This document shows, one piece after another, positions 1 to 39,240 of a stretch of DNA of 64,000 bases (positions within the stretch are counted from its first letter, which is position 1; each line of letters starts with the position of its first letter). Made by a program: the position numbers and the translations under genes. The stretch covers positions 222,623,977 through 222,687,976 of the forward strand of contig JAHLJT010009436.1 in the NCBI GenBank assembly GCA_031308135.1, given 5' to 3'. The notes below the pieces were generated by a model that was not told where the DNA came from, did no database searches, and saw only the letters and a program-made list of their open reading frames with translations. The DNA comes from Acheta domesticus. Its lineage: Eukaryota > Arthropoda > Insecta > Orthoptera > Gryllidae.

Positions 1-405
1 CATTAAAAATATTTAACCTGCGAGGTAAAAATTAATTCCTACCAAATTATTTATATTAACCCTATCGGTCTATTACTCGTTGATTTCTTTCTTTTATCTA
101 ATCAAAGTTGACGAGGATTGTATGATCATGTAGGAGGGGACTTGCTATTGCCTTCCACGTCCCAAACACAAGGGACTTGCTGTACACAAGAGTTCGAATC
201 CGCATTGGTTCCCTGCATTGCGGCTTCCACCGCAAACTACTGCCCCCCTGGGGGTTGGCGATAAACAGACCACTTCTTGAAATTGAAGTAAAGCTTTGTA
301 TCCACCACCAGCAGTAGCGTTTCGCCTAAACCAAGCGTCTCGAATGTTTTTGTTCCAGAGGCGCCGGCGAACCCTCCGCTCGCCACCACGCTCTCCCCGG
401 GCAGC
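1..405 (+). other. Upstream / 5' UTR region of the Oatp gene
   Basis: AT-rich to about 120, then mixed, becoming GC-rich from about 360. TGTTTTTGTTCCAG ending at 358 is a good splice acceptor, so the first coding exon may begin at 359 with a non-coding exon further left. In the coding frame there are stops at 262-264 and 289-291 and no ATG between them and 406, which makes 406 the first usable start. The promoter is not visible. A GTTCGAATCC motif near 192 resembles a Pol III B box, but no tRNA or SINE could be built around it. Confidence 0.45.
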
Positions 406-26228
<25,823 letters not shown>

Positions 26229-26256
26229 AAGCTTTAAATAGTGAAAGTGATTATTG

Positions 26257-26262
26257 AATAAA
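26257..26262 (+). terminator. Proximal poly(A) signal of Oatp
   Basis: AATAAA 29 nt past the stop codon, with T-rich sequence following. It would give a very short 3' UTR. Confidence 0.5.
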
Positions 26263-29200
26263 CAATATAAAAGTTAAAAATATTTAATACAGAAATATAT
26301 TTTATTGACTCAAGTGAATTTTGACATTTTTATTTAAGAAATAAAGTGCACAGATTTAAAGTATTCTTTTTTAAAATAAATTGCACTGTTATTTTTCTCA
26401 ATGACAAAATCTCATCAGAGAAAGAAACTCTTGTTTGCTACCATAATTTTCAGTTAGCGTGAATGAAATGCATGATAGCATATAGCATCACCAGTGACCA
26501 GTAAAAGTATCTTGGCTTCAAATTTCAGCTTCAAAAGAACTGTGCTTCATAACTTCAAAACGTTTCTGACAGAGAAAATGGAACTTGATGCCTGCCTTAT
26601 ATAAAGTAGCAAATATTACTTCATAGAAACATAGAGATGGTAGTAGTGTCTTTTGGAGAATGATCATACACACGGTTTTTGGAGTACAGCTAAATAACCA
26701 CACACATCCAAGTTGCTTCCAATTCAAGCTTATACCAAACGATTTATATTTAATGGCTTGCAACTTAACAAGAAGTTTAATTCTTACGTTTAATAATGAG
26801 GGATATAAATTAGAACTTCTTTATTTATTTTTCCTTTGTACTGGACTGTAACAGACTTCTTTTGTATAATTTCTATCATTGGTATTTTTTGTGCACAACT
26901 ATCAGATTCATGAGAAGTAGAGAAATTGTTGATCTCTGATTTGTAAGTCAATTGTATCTTCAAAGACGTGCTGTGAAGTGTGATAAAGTGATTTATGGTG
27001 AGCAGTTAGTGTTGGGATTGAGAGATGAGAAACTTTCCTAGTGTCCTTAGTAATTATATTTATAGTAATTTCTCCAGAATTGGAGAATCATCACAATGCA
27101 AAGATATAAAGTGAGCTGTGTATTAATAAATAGTTATGTTATGCTATATTTTTCTGTAGTTATGTTTGATTCAGTTTCTGTTTTCAGAAAGTTAATGATA
27201 TCTTGGACAAAAGTTCTCTGTGATCATTTTCAAAATGTGTTATTATACAACTGCATATACTTTGGAAAATGTGATATGTGACTTACTGCAATGGTGGTAC
27301 TTACCTCAAAAATATTTGCTGTTGTTGGAACTTAATGTTTTCATTTCTAAATTGACAATAAAAATTTGGCTGCTTAACATCTAAATGGGCCCTGTGTCAT
27401 TCAACTCTTGAAATAGAGAGTGGCTATCATTGACAAGTACTGTTCCAAATTTCATGAAAATTATTTTGTTCTGATTCATGATGGGTAAGAATGAGGACCA
27501 ACAGACTATTTTAAATGGCAATGAAAAGAAAGTTTCACATTACAAACATGAAAGGACAAGTTTTCCACCTTTTCAGTATATTGTCAAATTAAATTTTATT
27601 TGTATACTAATTAAGTGGTGTGTACACCCACATGCAACATATCCCTAAGAGACCATGGAATATTGTGCACATCTAAATTGTTAACTTTAAGATTTTCAAT
27701 TCTTTAATTGTAACATTAAACATTGCTAACAACTTCCATTTCATAAAATTTCAGAAAAAGCAATAGTATTCCATATGTCAAAATTTAGAGAGAGGTTTAC
27801 GACACTTTCTAAGCAGACTTCACTGCTTTCACATTTGATTCATATTTCTCTTTAGACAGCACAATGTAATACAGCACTTAAAGTCTGATGATGTATTAGG
27901 CACAGGCCTCACTATTGGCTGTGAAAATTTCAGTTACACAAATTATATTGCTATTATGTTGTCAGAAGACTACAAGTAGAATAAATAGACCATAGGTTCC
28001 ATGGTAGATGTATTCAACCCAAATTCCAATATATTTCTTGTTTATTCACCTTACAAGAGATAGGTTTAGAATTAAACAAGTAAGTAGATTTGGGGGGCAA
28101 CCAAATATATACACCTAGTTGTCTCTAGTGAAATTCACTTTACAACTTATGGTTGTGTGTATACCTTAATTCCAGAGCTGATGTGCACAGGTTTGCACCA
28201 AGTCTGAGGCCTTAATTCAGCAATGTTTATAAATGTTGGCCTATCTTTTGATGTTAAGCAGAGTTTTTATGGCTGTGGAATCAAAAGATACTTTATTTCT
28301 AGCATGTTTTTAATGCTTAAGTTTATTAATATATTCTGAAGGCATAATGCATTGTAGAATATATTTTAGTACAGAGAGCATTTTTAATGAATGAAAATAT
28401 TGGCATTTTGTTAGCTATGTTCGGATTTTTCCATTTGTGACACTTCAGAGGACTTAGTATGTTATATTGGTCCTTTCAGCAATAGTTGTTTCCTTGTAAT
28501 ATGTATTATGATTGTTTTCTTTGAAGAGAGAATTCTTACAAACCACCACTGAGAAGTATTTTTGATCTATCAGTCATGACCTTGCAGCATTACTATGAGT
28601 TCAAATACATGACCATAATAATAAACATTTTTATGGTTACCTTTTGTCATCAGTAAGCTATTTAATCTATTGCTTGATACCTTTTAAAATGTTGAACTAG
28701 ATTTACAGACACTAGTAGCTTGGGAATCACAAAATTAATTTATTCTGTAGTGTAGATGAATTTTGAGACTTGAGAAGAAAAATTATATTTTTCTTTTGAT
28801 AAGCAAGCTGTAGTAACCTTTAGATAATGAAAATGGGGTTAATAAGTACTCTACTGTATATGATAAATGATTATAGAAATGTATTGTGACTGGTCAAGTA
28901 TGTTATGATGGATGTAGCCAGAGATAGCGATTGATATACCTAAATACTGCATACTATGAAAGAGAATGATCTCTGATGATTTGGTTTCCTAAATTTACTG
29001 TCTGTAAGACTCTTTTTACTGCAAATTTCAACAGAATAAGTCGTGCCGGCATGACTGCTGCTCTAAAATGAAATATTTCACTCGATACATATTTTAAATT
29101 AAAAATTATCATTACTATTTTTTATATCAAGAAACAAAGATGTTTTGTATCGAATATGTAAACATTTACCATTGAATTCAAGAAAATAATATAAATTAAT

Positions 29201-32161
29201 ACTTGCTAAAATGATATTGTAGATTTTCTTTTCTCTAAATGACTAATAATAGTACTAATTCTTCCTGTCTGTGATATTAACTGAACATAAAAGGTTAAGG
29301 TAATATCTGCAAACCACTATTCTGTTTTGCAAGCCATTGCCTTAACGATGAAGTTAATTATTTGATCAATTCATTGAAATCACAATGAAAATTTATACTC
29401 GACACAAGTTTCAAACAAGAAAAGGAAGTGTCTTACAGGTATTATTATATTGTTTTACCACAGAGTTCGTTAGGTTTTCAGTTGAACTTTATCTTTGCAT
29501 CATTCTTATCTAGAAAATTATGAAATATTATGCTGACTCATTTTATCATTGTTTCTCTGTCATTGTAATAAGTGAAATAGTTTAGTTCATGATTTTGAAT
29601 ATTAATGAGAAATATTTTTGTATTAATACGAAATGAAGAAACTCTAGGAAATTATCTTGAAGCAGATGTGACCAGAATAATTTACCAATTATTTCATTGT
29701 TCTGTTTACAGGAAACCTTTCTTAATTATTGTTGTTTCCAGCACTTGCCAATCTGAAGAAGCACAATCATTGTAAACAATTTGGAATTTCATAATGTTAC
29801 ATAACACATGTACTGCATGCCTGCATGTTTCAGGTGAATGAATTATTCAGTATGATATTGTAGTGAGAAATTTGTTACATTACACAAATAAGTGTTTGAT
29901 TAAACTGTGATGCGTAGATGTATTGGATAGAAAAAAGATAATATATTGGTTGTTTGAGAGTGTCATCAGAATAAATGAAGAATTGAGTAAGCTATGGAAA
30001 TAAACATTATTTTATTATTACTCATTTTGCACTTTTAATATACTTCCATAAGCCTTTGAGTATGTATTTTGAGTTTTGGTGATTAAAAATCGCAGATTAA
30101 AAATATTTCATTTTAAATGAAAACATACAAGAGTTGTAAAATTAATTGATGTTTGTGAGAATATCTCTCTTCTTGATATAGAAGGAATGGACACTGAATG
30201 AAAAAGTTACATACCTATTTGAAGATTTATCTCCTGAAATAATTTTTATAACAAATAATTTTGTCCCGAAATGTTCCACAGTCTTAAAATCGAATCCTAA
30301 TGATACAGTGCTTATGTATTACAAACTGTCTCCTCTATCCTTTCACCAATTAAAGTAAAGGATCTTAAATTCAACTGAATTTTAAACTTTATTGAAAAGG
30401 CAATTCAGATAATTTGATTAAATACTATTTTTTCCTTCTATCTCATGATTCATGAGTAAAAAGATGAAGGAGATAGTTGAATGGCTCCTTTTAAATTTGA
30501 AGATTTATCAATATAAATTTGACATGCTTTCAGAAAGTAACTGAAAATGCTGAAGATGAAATATGTGAACCATTTAGAATTATTATATCTGTGTTGATAA
30601 TGTATATTGTTTCAACAACAAGAAAGTAATTTTTTTGGCAGCATTTGACAAAATACACAGTCATAGTTTGAATGAAGCACTACATGAAATATAGAAAAGT
30701 TTTGCAAGTTGTAAATGTATTCTCATTTGTTCCAAGTTAACTTACAGAAGTTATACACAAATGAAAGAGACCTTTTGACATTTAAAAATTTGCCTAAAAT
30801 AATTTATAAAACATTTCAATGTTAATCTTTAAAATGTTTAGGAGTATAGAAAGGTCCCTTCGTTCTTCCTACGTTAAGACCATCAGATGAAATGAAATTT
30901 ATAGCACATATAATTCAATACTAAAACATATTTGTAATCAGGAATTATTTCAACTGTTACGTACTACTTAAATATTACAAAAATGATCTTTTATCATGGA
31001 AGGGGTCACGGTAACCTAATGAGAGTCCACATTAAATACATCCCAAACAGAGATTTTAGCCCCCCCTCTCCCCAAATAATAAACCATTCACAGTACAGAT
31101 ATAGGCTACTCGTAGAACTACAATGTGTATATAGAAAGCAGGAGGGAGTGTACACTTACACTAAGATGTGTCTGGATTTACACAAATTTTGTTTTCCTCT
31201 ATCTTATGAAAATTACAGAAAGGATTTCACTTGTCCTGATCCCTTAAGTTAAATCATAGAGAATTCTGAACTTAATGAAAGTTAGAAAGCAATAAATTTC
31301 TCATCTCGGATACCACTTGTGCAGAAAAGGATAAAAATACTGTTTATCACTGAATGAAATTGATTAGATCACTGAATGAAATGAAAATCTTTGCATATTA
31401 TTTTAAATTTTGTTACTCTAAACATACTATTTATCAAAATATTTCATTATAAATATGAACTTTTCATTCAGAAGCATCAATTTTCATACCAAAAATTCAA
31501 TTACAATATTAAGTGATCAAATTGGTTATAAAGTCTGGTGTAGGCAACAGTTGGAATTACTGATAAAAATATGTCTTGGACTCAAGTCGTACAATTAACT
31601 ACTTGTTCTAATATTGAAGAAGCACTAATATGTGAATATCATTATTCTTTGAAACTTTTAATCTTGTGGATAATCCCACTTTCTTTTCCAAAACAATAAA
31701 AAATTGAAAACTAGAAAACTTTACATTTTATAATGTGAGCATTCAGTGTGCATTGCCTCTATAAATCATCACAATCTACAACAAACACTGTAAAGGAACA
31801 TTTTGATTAAGAAGTGTGCCATATTGTACATCACTTAATTGTAAAACTTGATTTGATGTTCAAGAGGTTGGTTTCCTATTGAATGTGAAGTTGCAAAATC
31901 AATACTGTGATGATTTACAAGAAAATGCTGCTTTGTGTTCATTAAGCTTATTATCATAAGACTTTCAAGCAAGAATATTGAAATTCCAAGACAATAGTAC
32001 AGCTCTTATAAACAATTTTGAGATGCATCAGCAAAAATATGATTTGTTACTGGGGCCTTGTAATTGTGTACTTTGAAATTTCATCTTTGTGAACTGCAAA
32101 AGTAATGTACACTGCAATTCAAATGCAGTTATGTTATATTTATGGCATATTATGTGGCAAG

Positions 32162-32167
32162 AATAAA
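32162..32167 (+). terminator. Candidate distal poly(A) signal
   Basis: AATAAA followed within 40 nt by TTTTTATTTTCATG and a TTGTTTTTTTTCTTC tract, a good downstream element. Confidence 0.4.
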
Positions 32168-32185
32168 AGTATTTTTATTTTCATG

Positions 32186-33780
32186 AACATTTCAGATTGT
32201 TTTTTTTCTTCTTTCTTGTGATTTAATTTGTAACATACTACAGAACAATACAATATTGCAATTAATTTTTACATATTGAAATTATTTAGATTTTTCAGTA
32301 AATTTTCATATAAGTAGTATCATTTACCGCTTAAGAATTAGGGAACTTTTTGCTCATCTGAAAATTATTTAGTCACAGTGAAAATTTAGTAGAACTTGTA
32401 GTTACAGGTTATGAATGTTTTCAAAAAACAACTTCATTCAGATACACGTAATGCATTTAAAATCAACAATGAGTAAAAACAAATATAATTCATGAAGTAT
32501 TCTGTCATTAAGTGGATAATAAATAAAGGCAGATTATCATTGTCAACAGAGGTGTCCTAATTGCGAATTCAGGGCAAATCTATTCTGCATATGATACTAG
32601 ATAGGACCTGAAATTACTTAAAATTCTCATAGAAATTAACTACTACAAAATGGATGACAGTTATATAACCATAACAACTAATTAATAATTATAATGGTAA
32701 GGTGTGCCTATATAATAAACAGCTGGGAATAAAATTAAATAAGAAATTTACAAATACCAATTGGTCACAATTTTCAAATTTACAAATTGTGAGAAACTGG
32801 TATTTTTTTTTCGATTCTCTTCCTGTATTGCTTGCAAATAAGATCTTCACTTCCTTCAATTTGTTGATTATGCGTGTAATTAACAACGTTCACTTGAACA
32901 ACAGTTATTTTCTTTGCACTTCATTTATAAAGATTCTGAACAAGATCTAAATGTTTTGTTTAAAGAAAATATTGCCATTCAAAGGTAAGAAAAAAAAACA
33001 TACGTGTTTACTGATGGCCCACAGGAGGACTGGAATATGATTTAATTTTCTAGGTGAATAATGATTTAGGCATATTATTCAAAATATTTTAATTTAGGAT
33101 TATAAACAAGAAAACTATTAATATAAGCTTCAAGTAGAAAGTAAAAATAGATGTTTCTTAGAAGCACAAATATTATGTACAAATACTTTACTGAATATAT
33201 GCAATTATGTCAGTTGATGGAAACTGAATAGAACTGATAGTCTCTGGAAATTCAAGTTCTAAGTCCATTGTGTGTGATGTACAGGGCTTGATTTCTGATG
33301 GAACGTGCAGGAACTGCATTCCAATACCATTGGAACAAAATAAATAAGGCAAATAGAAAGCAATGAGCAAACACTTGGCTACTTCGATTTTAAGTTTATC
33401 CAACTTTTGTAAAGACAAAATTAAAAACTTTTACTTATAACTGTCTCTATTACTCATAAAAATCACAAAACACATTAAATTATTTCAATATATTACTTTT
33501 ATTATATAGTTTTATTTTTAGACAGTAGGTCTATCGTCATTACTTCATAATTTTATGATATAATTATGAATAATTATTACATTATAATATGTATGTACAA
33601 CTATTTATACTAAAATTTTAAATTATTTGCTCTGTTCCGGAACTCACATTTTTAATTTAGTAAAATGGGTTTAAATGGTTAACATTAACATAGTTATTCC
33701 ATAAAGAACTCTGAGAATGGAAAATGTTTCTTCCCAAACTATTAATTTATTCAAAAAAACAATTATTATTGAAAATGACG
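32186..33780 (+). other. AT-rich intergenic region
   Basis: No gene or recognised repeat. It separates the Oatp 3' region from the promoter-like block at 33.8 kb. Confidence 0.45.
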
Positions 33781-33789
33781 CGGTTCTTC

Positions 33790-33960
33790 TCACGAAAGCT
33801 GTCTGTGAATTTTAGTGGGGAGCTCCGCCAATCGTACAGCTCAACACGGTGTGCTTCGTGACGTCATGACCACCTCCCTGTTATCCTTTTCCGCCTCCAT
33901 CTTGCCTGTCGAGGCAATAGAGCTCGCAGTTACTAGTTGGTGGTCGAGCTAGGAGGTTGA
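33790..33960 (+). promoter_or_regulatory. Promoter-like block with a perfect CRE
   Basis: GC content rises sharply out of AT-rich flanks. TGACGTCA at 33859-33866 is a perfect 8-base cAMP response element, followed by CCATCTTG (about 33898), which resembles the reverse YY1 site. No TATA box is clear. The block lies just before a first-exon-like segment ending in a strong donor. Confidence 0.6.
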
Positions 33961-34033
33961 AGTGCTGAATCTCCTTACAACGGGTTTTGCGGTTTTCCCG
34001 TTTAATCCGTCTTCAATGTGTATGGCTCTTGTG
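33900..34033 (+). CDS. First exon of an unidentified + strand gene (5' UTR plus six codons)
   Basis: The segment ends at GTG|GTAAGT (34034), a consensus donor. Near its end are ATGs at 34016 and 34022 in the same frame; the second has the better context (G at -3 and +4). Both would encode a few residues ending in A-L-V before the intron, in phase 0. The transcription start and thus the left edge are not visible. No downstream exon inside the window could be joined with confidence, so the gene's identity is unknown. Confidence 0.5.
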
Positions 34034-36131
34034 GTAAGTATTTCCGAAACAGTTCACGTATTTAGTTCGTAGGCCATTTTGCAGCTGTGAATTTCAGCGG
34101 AGAGGGTGTATACTATATCACTTCATGTCTTTTGGTACGAGCCTTGAAGCTAATACAAAAATATGGTAATTGATATTGGAAACGGAATTTGAGTGTTTAG
34201 TAAACGACTTGTTTTTAAAATTATGAAAATTGTCAATTCATTTCATTGTGAAGATAGAAACTGGGTGTTCTAGTAATTCTTACGCTTATAATTTTTAATT
34301 AAAAACTGGGAGTTTCACTCTGCATTGTTCTGTTCTGAATCAAGTTTTGTTGTGATTAACGTCGGGAAGAATATTGTATTTAGCTTATAAAGAATCTGCC
34401 GTGTAGATTGTGTAGGCCTAACCTAAGAAATGTGCTTTGTTTCTTCTGTCCCTTGAGCTTGTTCTGAAAGGGCCTGTTGGTGTACGGGGTCAACACACTT
34501 ATGGAGGAGTGTGCTAATGTGTGATTGAGGCATATTTATGCTTACTCCCACACAAAGCCATAGAAGAAAAGCATCTGCTGGCAGAGCGATGCAGGTTAAG
34601 AGATAGGTTGAGTGGACAAGGACGAGCGAATACTCTGGAAGGAACTTTCACTACATGAAAACCTCCGCTCATCTGGGAACAATGCCTCATACTCTAGTCA
34701 TGTAATAGTGCTTCCTAAATATAAACTATAAATTACTACAGTTTTTTTTCGGTTAGCGCATAGGTTTCTTTAGATTTTAAGATGAAAGGCCGTCGCACGC
34801 GTCCGTAGTTTAGCGTTCTGTTGCGAGACAGCATGCTGACGTGCAGTCTCGTCTCAGATGGCCTTGCTATTGTTGGCAATAGTTTGCCCGCTAGGAATAG
34901 AAGCGTGTGTGTGTCTACACGGATCTCGTGATCTCGCGCTATGGTCAGAAGGGGTCCAAGAGTCTCGGTGCGCATTGTTCGCAGTGAGTTTGTTCACGAA
35001 GCTGGTCTGTTATTGTACCCGCGGGTGTTTGTGGAAGGGAGAAGTGTCGCGGACCCGCACTGACAGCAGGCACGTGTTAAGCAGGTGTGTGCTTAAGCTG
35101 CTGCCGTCACTGCTACTGCCGCCTTTTGGGTGCGCCGCTTGATCGTCCGCTGTTCTCAATAGCGGGCATTGGGTTGTGCTCACTGTATAGTACTAGCAAT
35201 ATTTTTTAGGTTTACTACAAAATTTTTCGAATGTAATGAAATTGTACATTTTTACATACTTGTAGTTTACAATGTTGTTTATAGTTACGAATATTTACGT
35301 AGTAACGAATATTTTAACCTTTCTTTTATAATAGGATACTTGAAACAAATGTGTACCCTTACCAAAACCAAAGTAGTATTACATTAAGGTATTTTGGGCG
35401 CAACTATTCCTTCTAGCGCGGTAATTCATATTATCCAGTATGCATTACCGAGTGAAGTTTTGTTTCGACGCACGGAGGCACCGCCTCTTTTGTTGACGGT
35501 AACTTCTGCCATGGCTGACATAAGTTGGGCTACGTGCTCTTGTTTCGAACAGTTTCGAAGGAGGCGCGCAGAGAGCAAACTCGTTAGGCTTTAGGGACAT
35601 CGTTGATGAAGATAATTTTTTTAAACTATTTTTTAATGTTCAATAAATTTAGTTTGTGATCACTTTTAAATGTGTGGCGTCTGTCGGATTACACGTGTTA
35701 ACGTAATTGTATAGAAGTAATGTCCATAATGCTGTGATGTTTAACGATTACGATAAAATGTGAATGAATCAAACAAAATTACATTTCTCTAAAGTAAATT
35801 GTTGCCATATACTTTGACGAGTATACTTAAGTAACGAGTAATACTTTGACGAGTACTAGCAAAGGTTTAATTGTTCAATCTCTATTGGTGTATGCACGTA
35901 TACCGATATTTTACATTGACATTGTTGCATTAGAATTAAAGTACTGAGAATGTAAGGTAGCTAATTTCTATTGTATTGGGGTAAACAGAAGAAAAATGGC
36001 TATTCAAGTTGTACTATAATAATGTAGTTGCAGCAAATGTTTGTTTTTGAGCGTTCAATTTCTTTTTGTCAGTTGATTTTTTTTCCTCTTCTCGCGCTTT
36101 TGAGAGATTAAAGTGCCAGGGGATGAAAAGA

Positions 36132-36189
<58 letters not shown>

Positions 36190-37829
36190 TTCAGTTGGGT
36201 GTAGTGGAGCATAATACAATATACAGCAAATAGATTTCATCGTTCGAAGAATGAAGTACGTTCTATGTGTAGGTCTCGTATTCCTGTACGTAGGGTCGTT
36301 GGTTTTCATAATCTATACACAGTTAAGCGCGATTGGTACAGATAAACGATCTGACTTGCAAAATATTACTTCCCTCAATTTATTTTTAGTCGCTGTAACA
36401 ACGATGATTATTCGACTGTTATTTAGGATTGCAATAAAATGCGTTTTCTGTTCTTGATGACATGTTGTTTACACTTTACATTTTGTACAATATCATTAGT
36501 TTCGAGTCTAAATTAGGGGTTGTATTAATTTTTGAGGAACTGGTTAACCTAGTTTGTATTCGAAATACTTGCATCTAATATTTGCTTCCCATTTCATCTG
36601 TGTTTTTATTGTAGATCTAAGTTATTTATTACTACGTTTCAGCCTTATGTTGGTCAATTTGAATTCTGTACGAAGCATTTTAAAAAACTGGAATAAACAC
36701 GTATACAGGTAAAGTGTTGTGGAAGTGTAATCGTATACGCTGCGCAGCGTTTAAACTGAAAATTAATGCTTTGATTAGATCTCAAATTATCCAGAAGAAT
36801 TCTGGGGATGAACATATACCTGTAAGGTCTCTTTGAGATACATTAGTTCTATTAAACGGAAGAATTAGGAAGTGGGTGGAAATTCGACTTTTTGTTAAGA
36901 GAGCTGTCTCTACAGTAAAAGCTGTTTCCAATAGACATGGTCATAAAAATGACTTTTCTTGATGTAGCAAAAACCGGTGGGCGATAACGAAAGGATCTGC
37001 TGGTCTTAGCATTTCCTTGGGGTTGCTGATACATGGATTCAAATCCTTATCGTGCCTAAAGAAGTTTGTGCAGTACAATGAATTATTCAGTCCCATGTTC
37101 TTTCGTGGTTTTATACCAACAAAGTGTATTGTAGGAAACTGACCGTAGTAGGTTTTGTACAGTCCACCACGGAGGAAGACTGTTACTGCTTTAGGGGCTT
37201 GCGTTAACGCGCATACTTGGCGGTCATCATCCACGTGAAGACTTACGTTACGACGTAACGCGAACTGACGTTAGCGAGTATTTACCGAAGATGGAACGGA
37301 TTGTTTGTCCTAGGCATCATTGCTCGAGACACCTCAAGGGTTTAAAAGTAAAGCGAGTAAAATTTTGAGAGTGGAGAGTTGATCAATGATCTTGTCTGCC
37401 CCTAGTGACTCCGCGTCGAAGACCACAGGGCAGGTATCTCAGTCCCCTTCCCAACGCGTCTCCCGGTCAGCAAAGATCACTTACTTGACTGGTCGCGGAA
37501 GCTTCAGTCACTAAAGTATTAGGTATTTTGAGTGCCATTCTCGACTGGTGGTTATTCCTTCCATGCATTTGAGATGAAAGGTGCTCTATAATAAATGAGA
37601 AAGAAAACAATTGGGGCCTGAATAGCTCATATTTTCTCGCATTATTTGCATGGTTATGTTGTATTAGAATACTAGTTGAATTCCCTAGTGTTTCCAACAC
37701 AAACATATTTGCCTAGATTTCGAACTATGACTTCTGCATGCAACGAACGTATCCACTATACCATTAGCTGATGGCTTTCGAACACAGTTCTCGAGGCATT
37801 ATAAAGAAATGGAGTTTGTGCTATTATCA
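34034..37829 (+). other. Putative first intron, gene-poor
   Basis: Mostly AT-rich, with a mildly GC-richer stretch at 34800-35150 that includes a possible donor (CAG|GTGTGT at 35083) but no supported exon. An AAT array is at 36132-36190. No protein gene recognised. Confidence 0.4.
36132..36190 (+). repeat. AAT microsatellite, no insertion
   Basis: About 19 perfect AAT units. Confidence 0.96.
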
Positions 37830-38340
37830 AAATTTGAGAGGGGAATAATGAAAGTCGGGTTTATGCCATTTTTATGAAGCGAACATTGTTCTCTTAGAGT
37901 AATAGAAAATAGACAATTTGGAGCCACATATTTGAGAAAATTCTAGTTTCTTTTTATCGGAAAGATTTCAAGATAGTAAAAAAAAACTTTATTTTCCCCC
38001 AAAAAATTTACATGACGCTGTTTAAAGATATCATTTTGAGAAAAAGTCTCAATCCTCGGTAATGTAGTTGCAGGAAGACGCCCAACAAATTTTAAACTTC
38101 TGTAAATTTTGAAAATGGAGAGTTTTTAACGAAGATCGGACTTGCGCCAATTTATTAGCGCATTAAAAAAACAACTTAAGATAATTTGGGTAATTTTCGA
38201 GAAAATATCAAAAATGCCATTGGCGCTTTGTTGTACCTCCCAAAAATTAAAATATTTTGTTTAAATTCCAGGGACCGCGACATCGGCTAAGATCTATGGG
38301 GGTATCATCCATTTCGGTTGAAATATTGCAAGTTTACGGT
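37830..38340 (-). mobile_element. Fragment of the ACTTTCCCGTAT element family, copy C
   Basis: Several blocks match the body of copy A in the same order and orientation: a GGAGCC...TTTTGAGAAAAT block (37919 and again in A near 11060 and 11380), TTTACATGAC near 38005 (A: 11163), GTAGTTG-x-AG-x-AAGACGCC near 38062 (A: 11239) and CGGACTTGCGCCA near 38137 (A: 11314). Neither ACTTTCCCGTAT edge nor the tetranucleotide array is present, so this is an internal, old fragment. Confidence 0.6.
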
Positions 38341-38924
38341 ATAGGTCAGGTGCGGTCGAATGCATATTTGGATAAACTTTTTCTATAACACGAATGCAAA
38401 ACACATTCTGATTGTGTTGTGAATATAAACCAACAAGAACAAGAAACAAAATCAGCTTTTCGTGAATAAGTCTTGTTTTTCTGTCGAAAAATCCGCACCT
38501 TTTCCTGCAGCTTACATAGCTTTCTGTACGAAGTAGGTGCGAGAGTGAGAACGAATTGAAGATGCACCTCAAAGAAGGTTTACGGATGCAGGTCAGAAAT
38601 ATTTTAGCTTGCCGAAACAAGTTGTAATGCTTCTAGTTGTTTTAGAGCAATCTATGAATTATTACCAGAATGCACGACAGTAAATACACGATTCATAATT
38701 TGGAGAATATCAATTTAGTTTGGGAATAGAACGCGCATTCCAATTTTTAGCAGCCAGTAATGGAATGAGCGCGCTTTTACATTCGAAAATATACGGCACC
38801 TGTTTGATGTCCATTGACATGTTAACTGTTTCAGTAATTCCGTGTGTCTTTTACATGCAGATAAGATAGTTGCATTGAAGCGCTCTGTAAGCGCATTGTA
38901 ACTGGCGCTTTTAGCAGCTACTCC
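38341..38924 (+). other. Spacer
   Basis: Mixed AT-rich sequence; open frames here are short and give no recognised protein. Confidence 0.35.
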
Positions 38925-39240
38925 ATGTAGCATTTGGAGACGGTCCATCGCCGGCTGCTCCGCTCCGCCGCCGCGTGCGCACGCGCTCTTCCCGGAAGGC
39001 GAGAGGAAAAGGCCGCCTCCGAGGGCCTAACGCGCTCCGAATTGGTAATGCGTTCGGCGGATATGATAATGGGGCCTCGACGCAGCAGCGGCGGCGGCGG
39101 GCTCCGGAGCACAGTGCACGCAGCGTGCTGAATAGAACGACGCGGCGGGCGCTCTCAGCCTGCCCTGCCGTGCCCTGCCGAGGGCGCTTTCGAGAGAGGC
39201 GAAGCCATGTTTGCGGGTTTTTGGCGAAATGAACTGTGCC
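38925..39240 (+). promoter_or_regulatory. GC-rich, CpG-rich island
   Basis: Abrupt GC-rich block with many CG dinucleotides, GGC repeats (about 39087) and CCTGCCGTG repeats near 39160. It could be an alternative promoter; no TATA box and no supported exon. Confidence 0.45.

Larger units (their letters stand above)
26229..32185 (+). other. Downstream region of Oatp, possible long 3' UTR
   Basis: AATAAA at 26257-26262, only 29 nt after the stop, could end a short transcript. The next 6 kb are AT-rich and free of the transposons found elsewhere in the window, with another AATAAA near 27357 and a strong one at 32162-32167 followed by a T/GT-rich element. No protein gene is visible. A long 3' UTR is an inference from the absence of insertions and the poly(A) signals. 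Confidence 0.45.

Noticed and set aside
36055..36309. Frames with poly-Tyr, poly-Ile or poly-Asn near AAT arrays
   Set aside because: Direct translation of AAT triplets.
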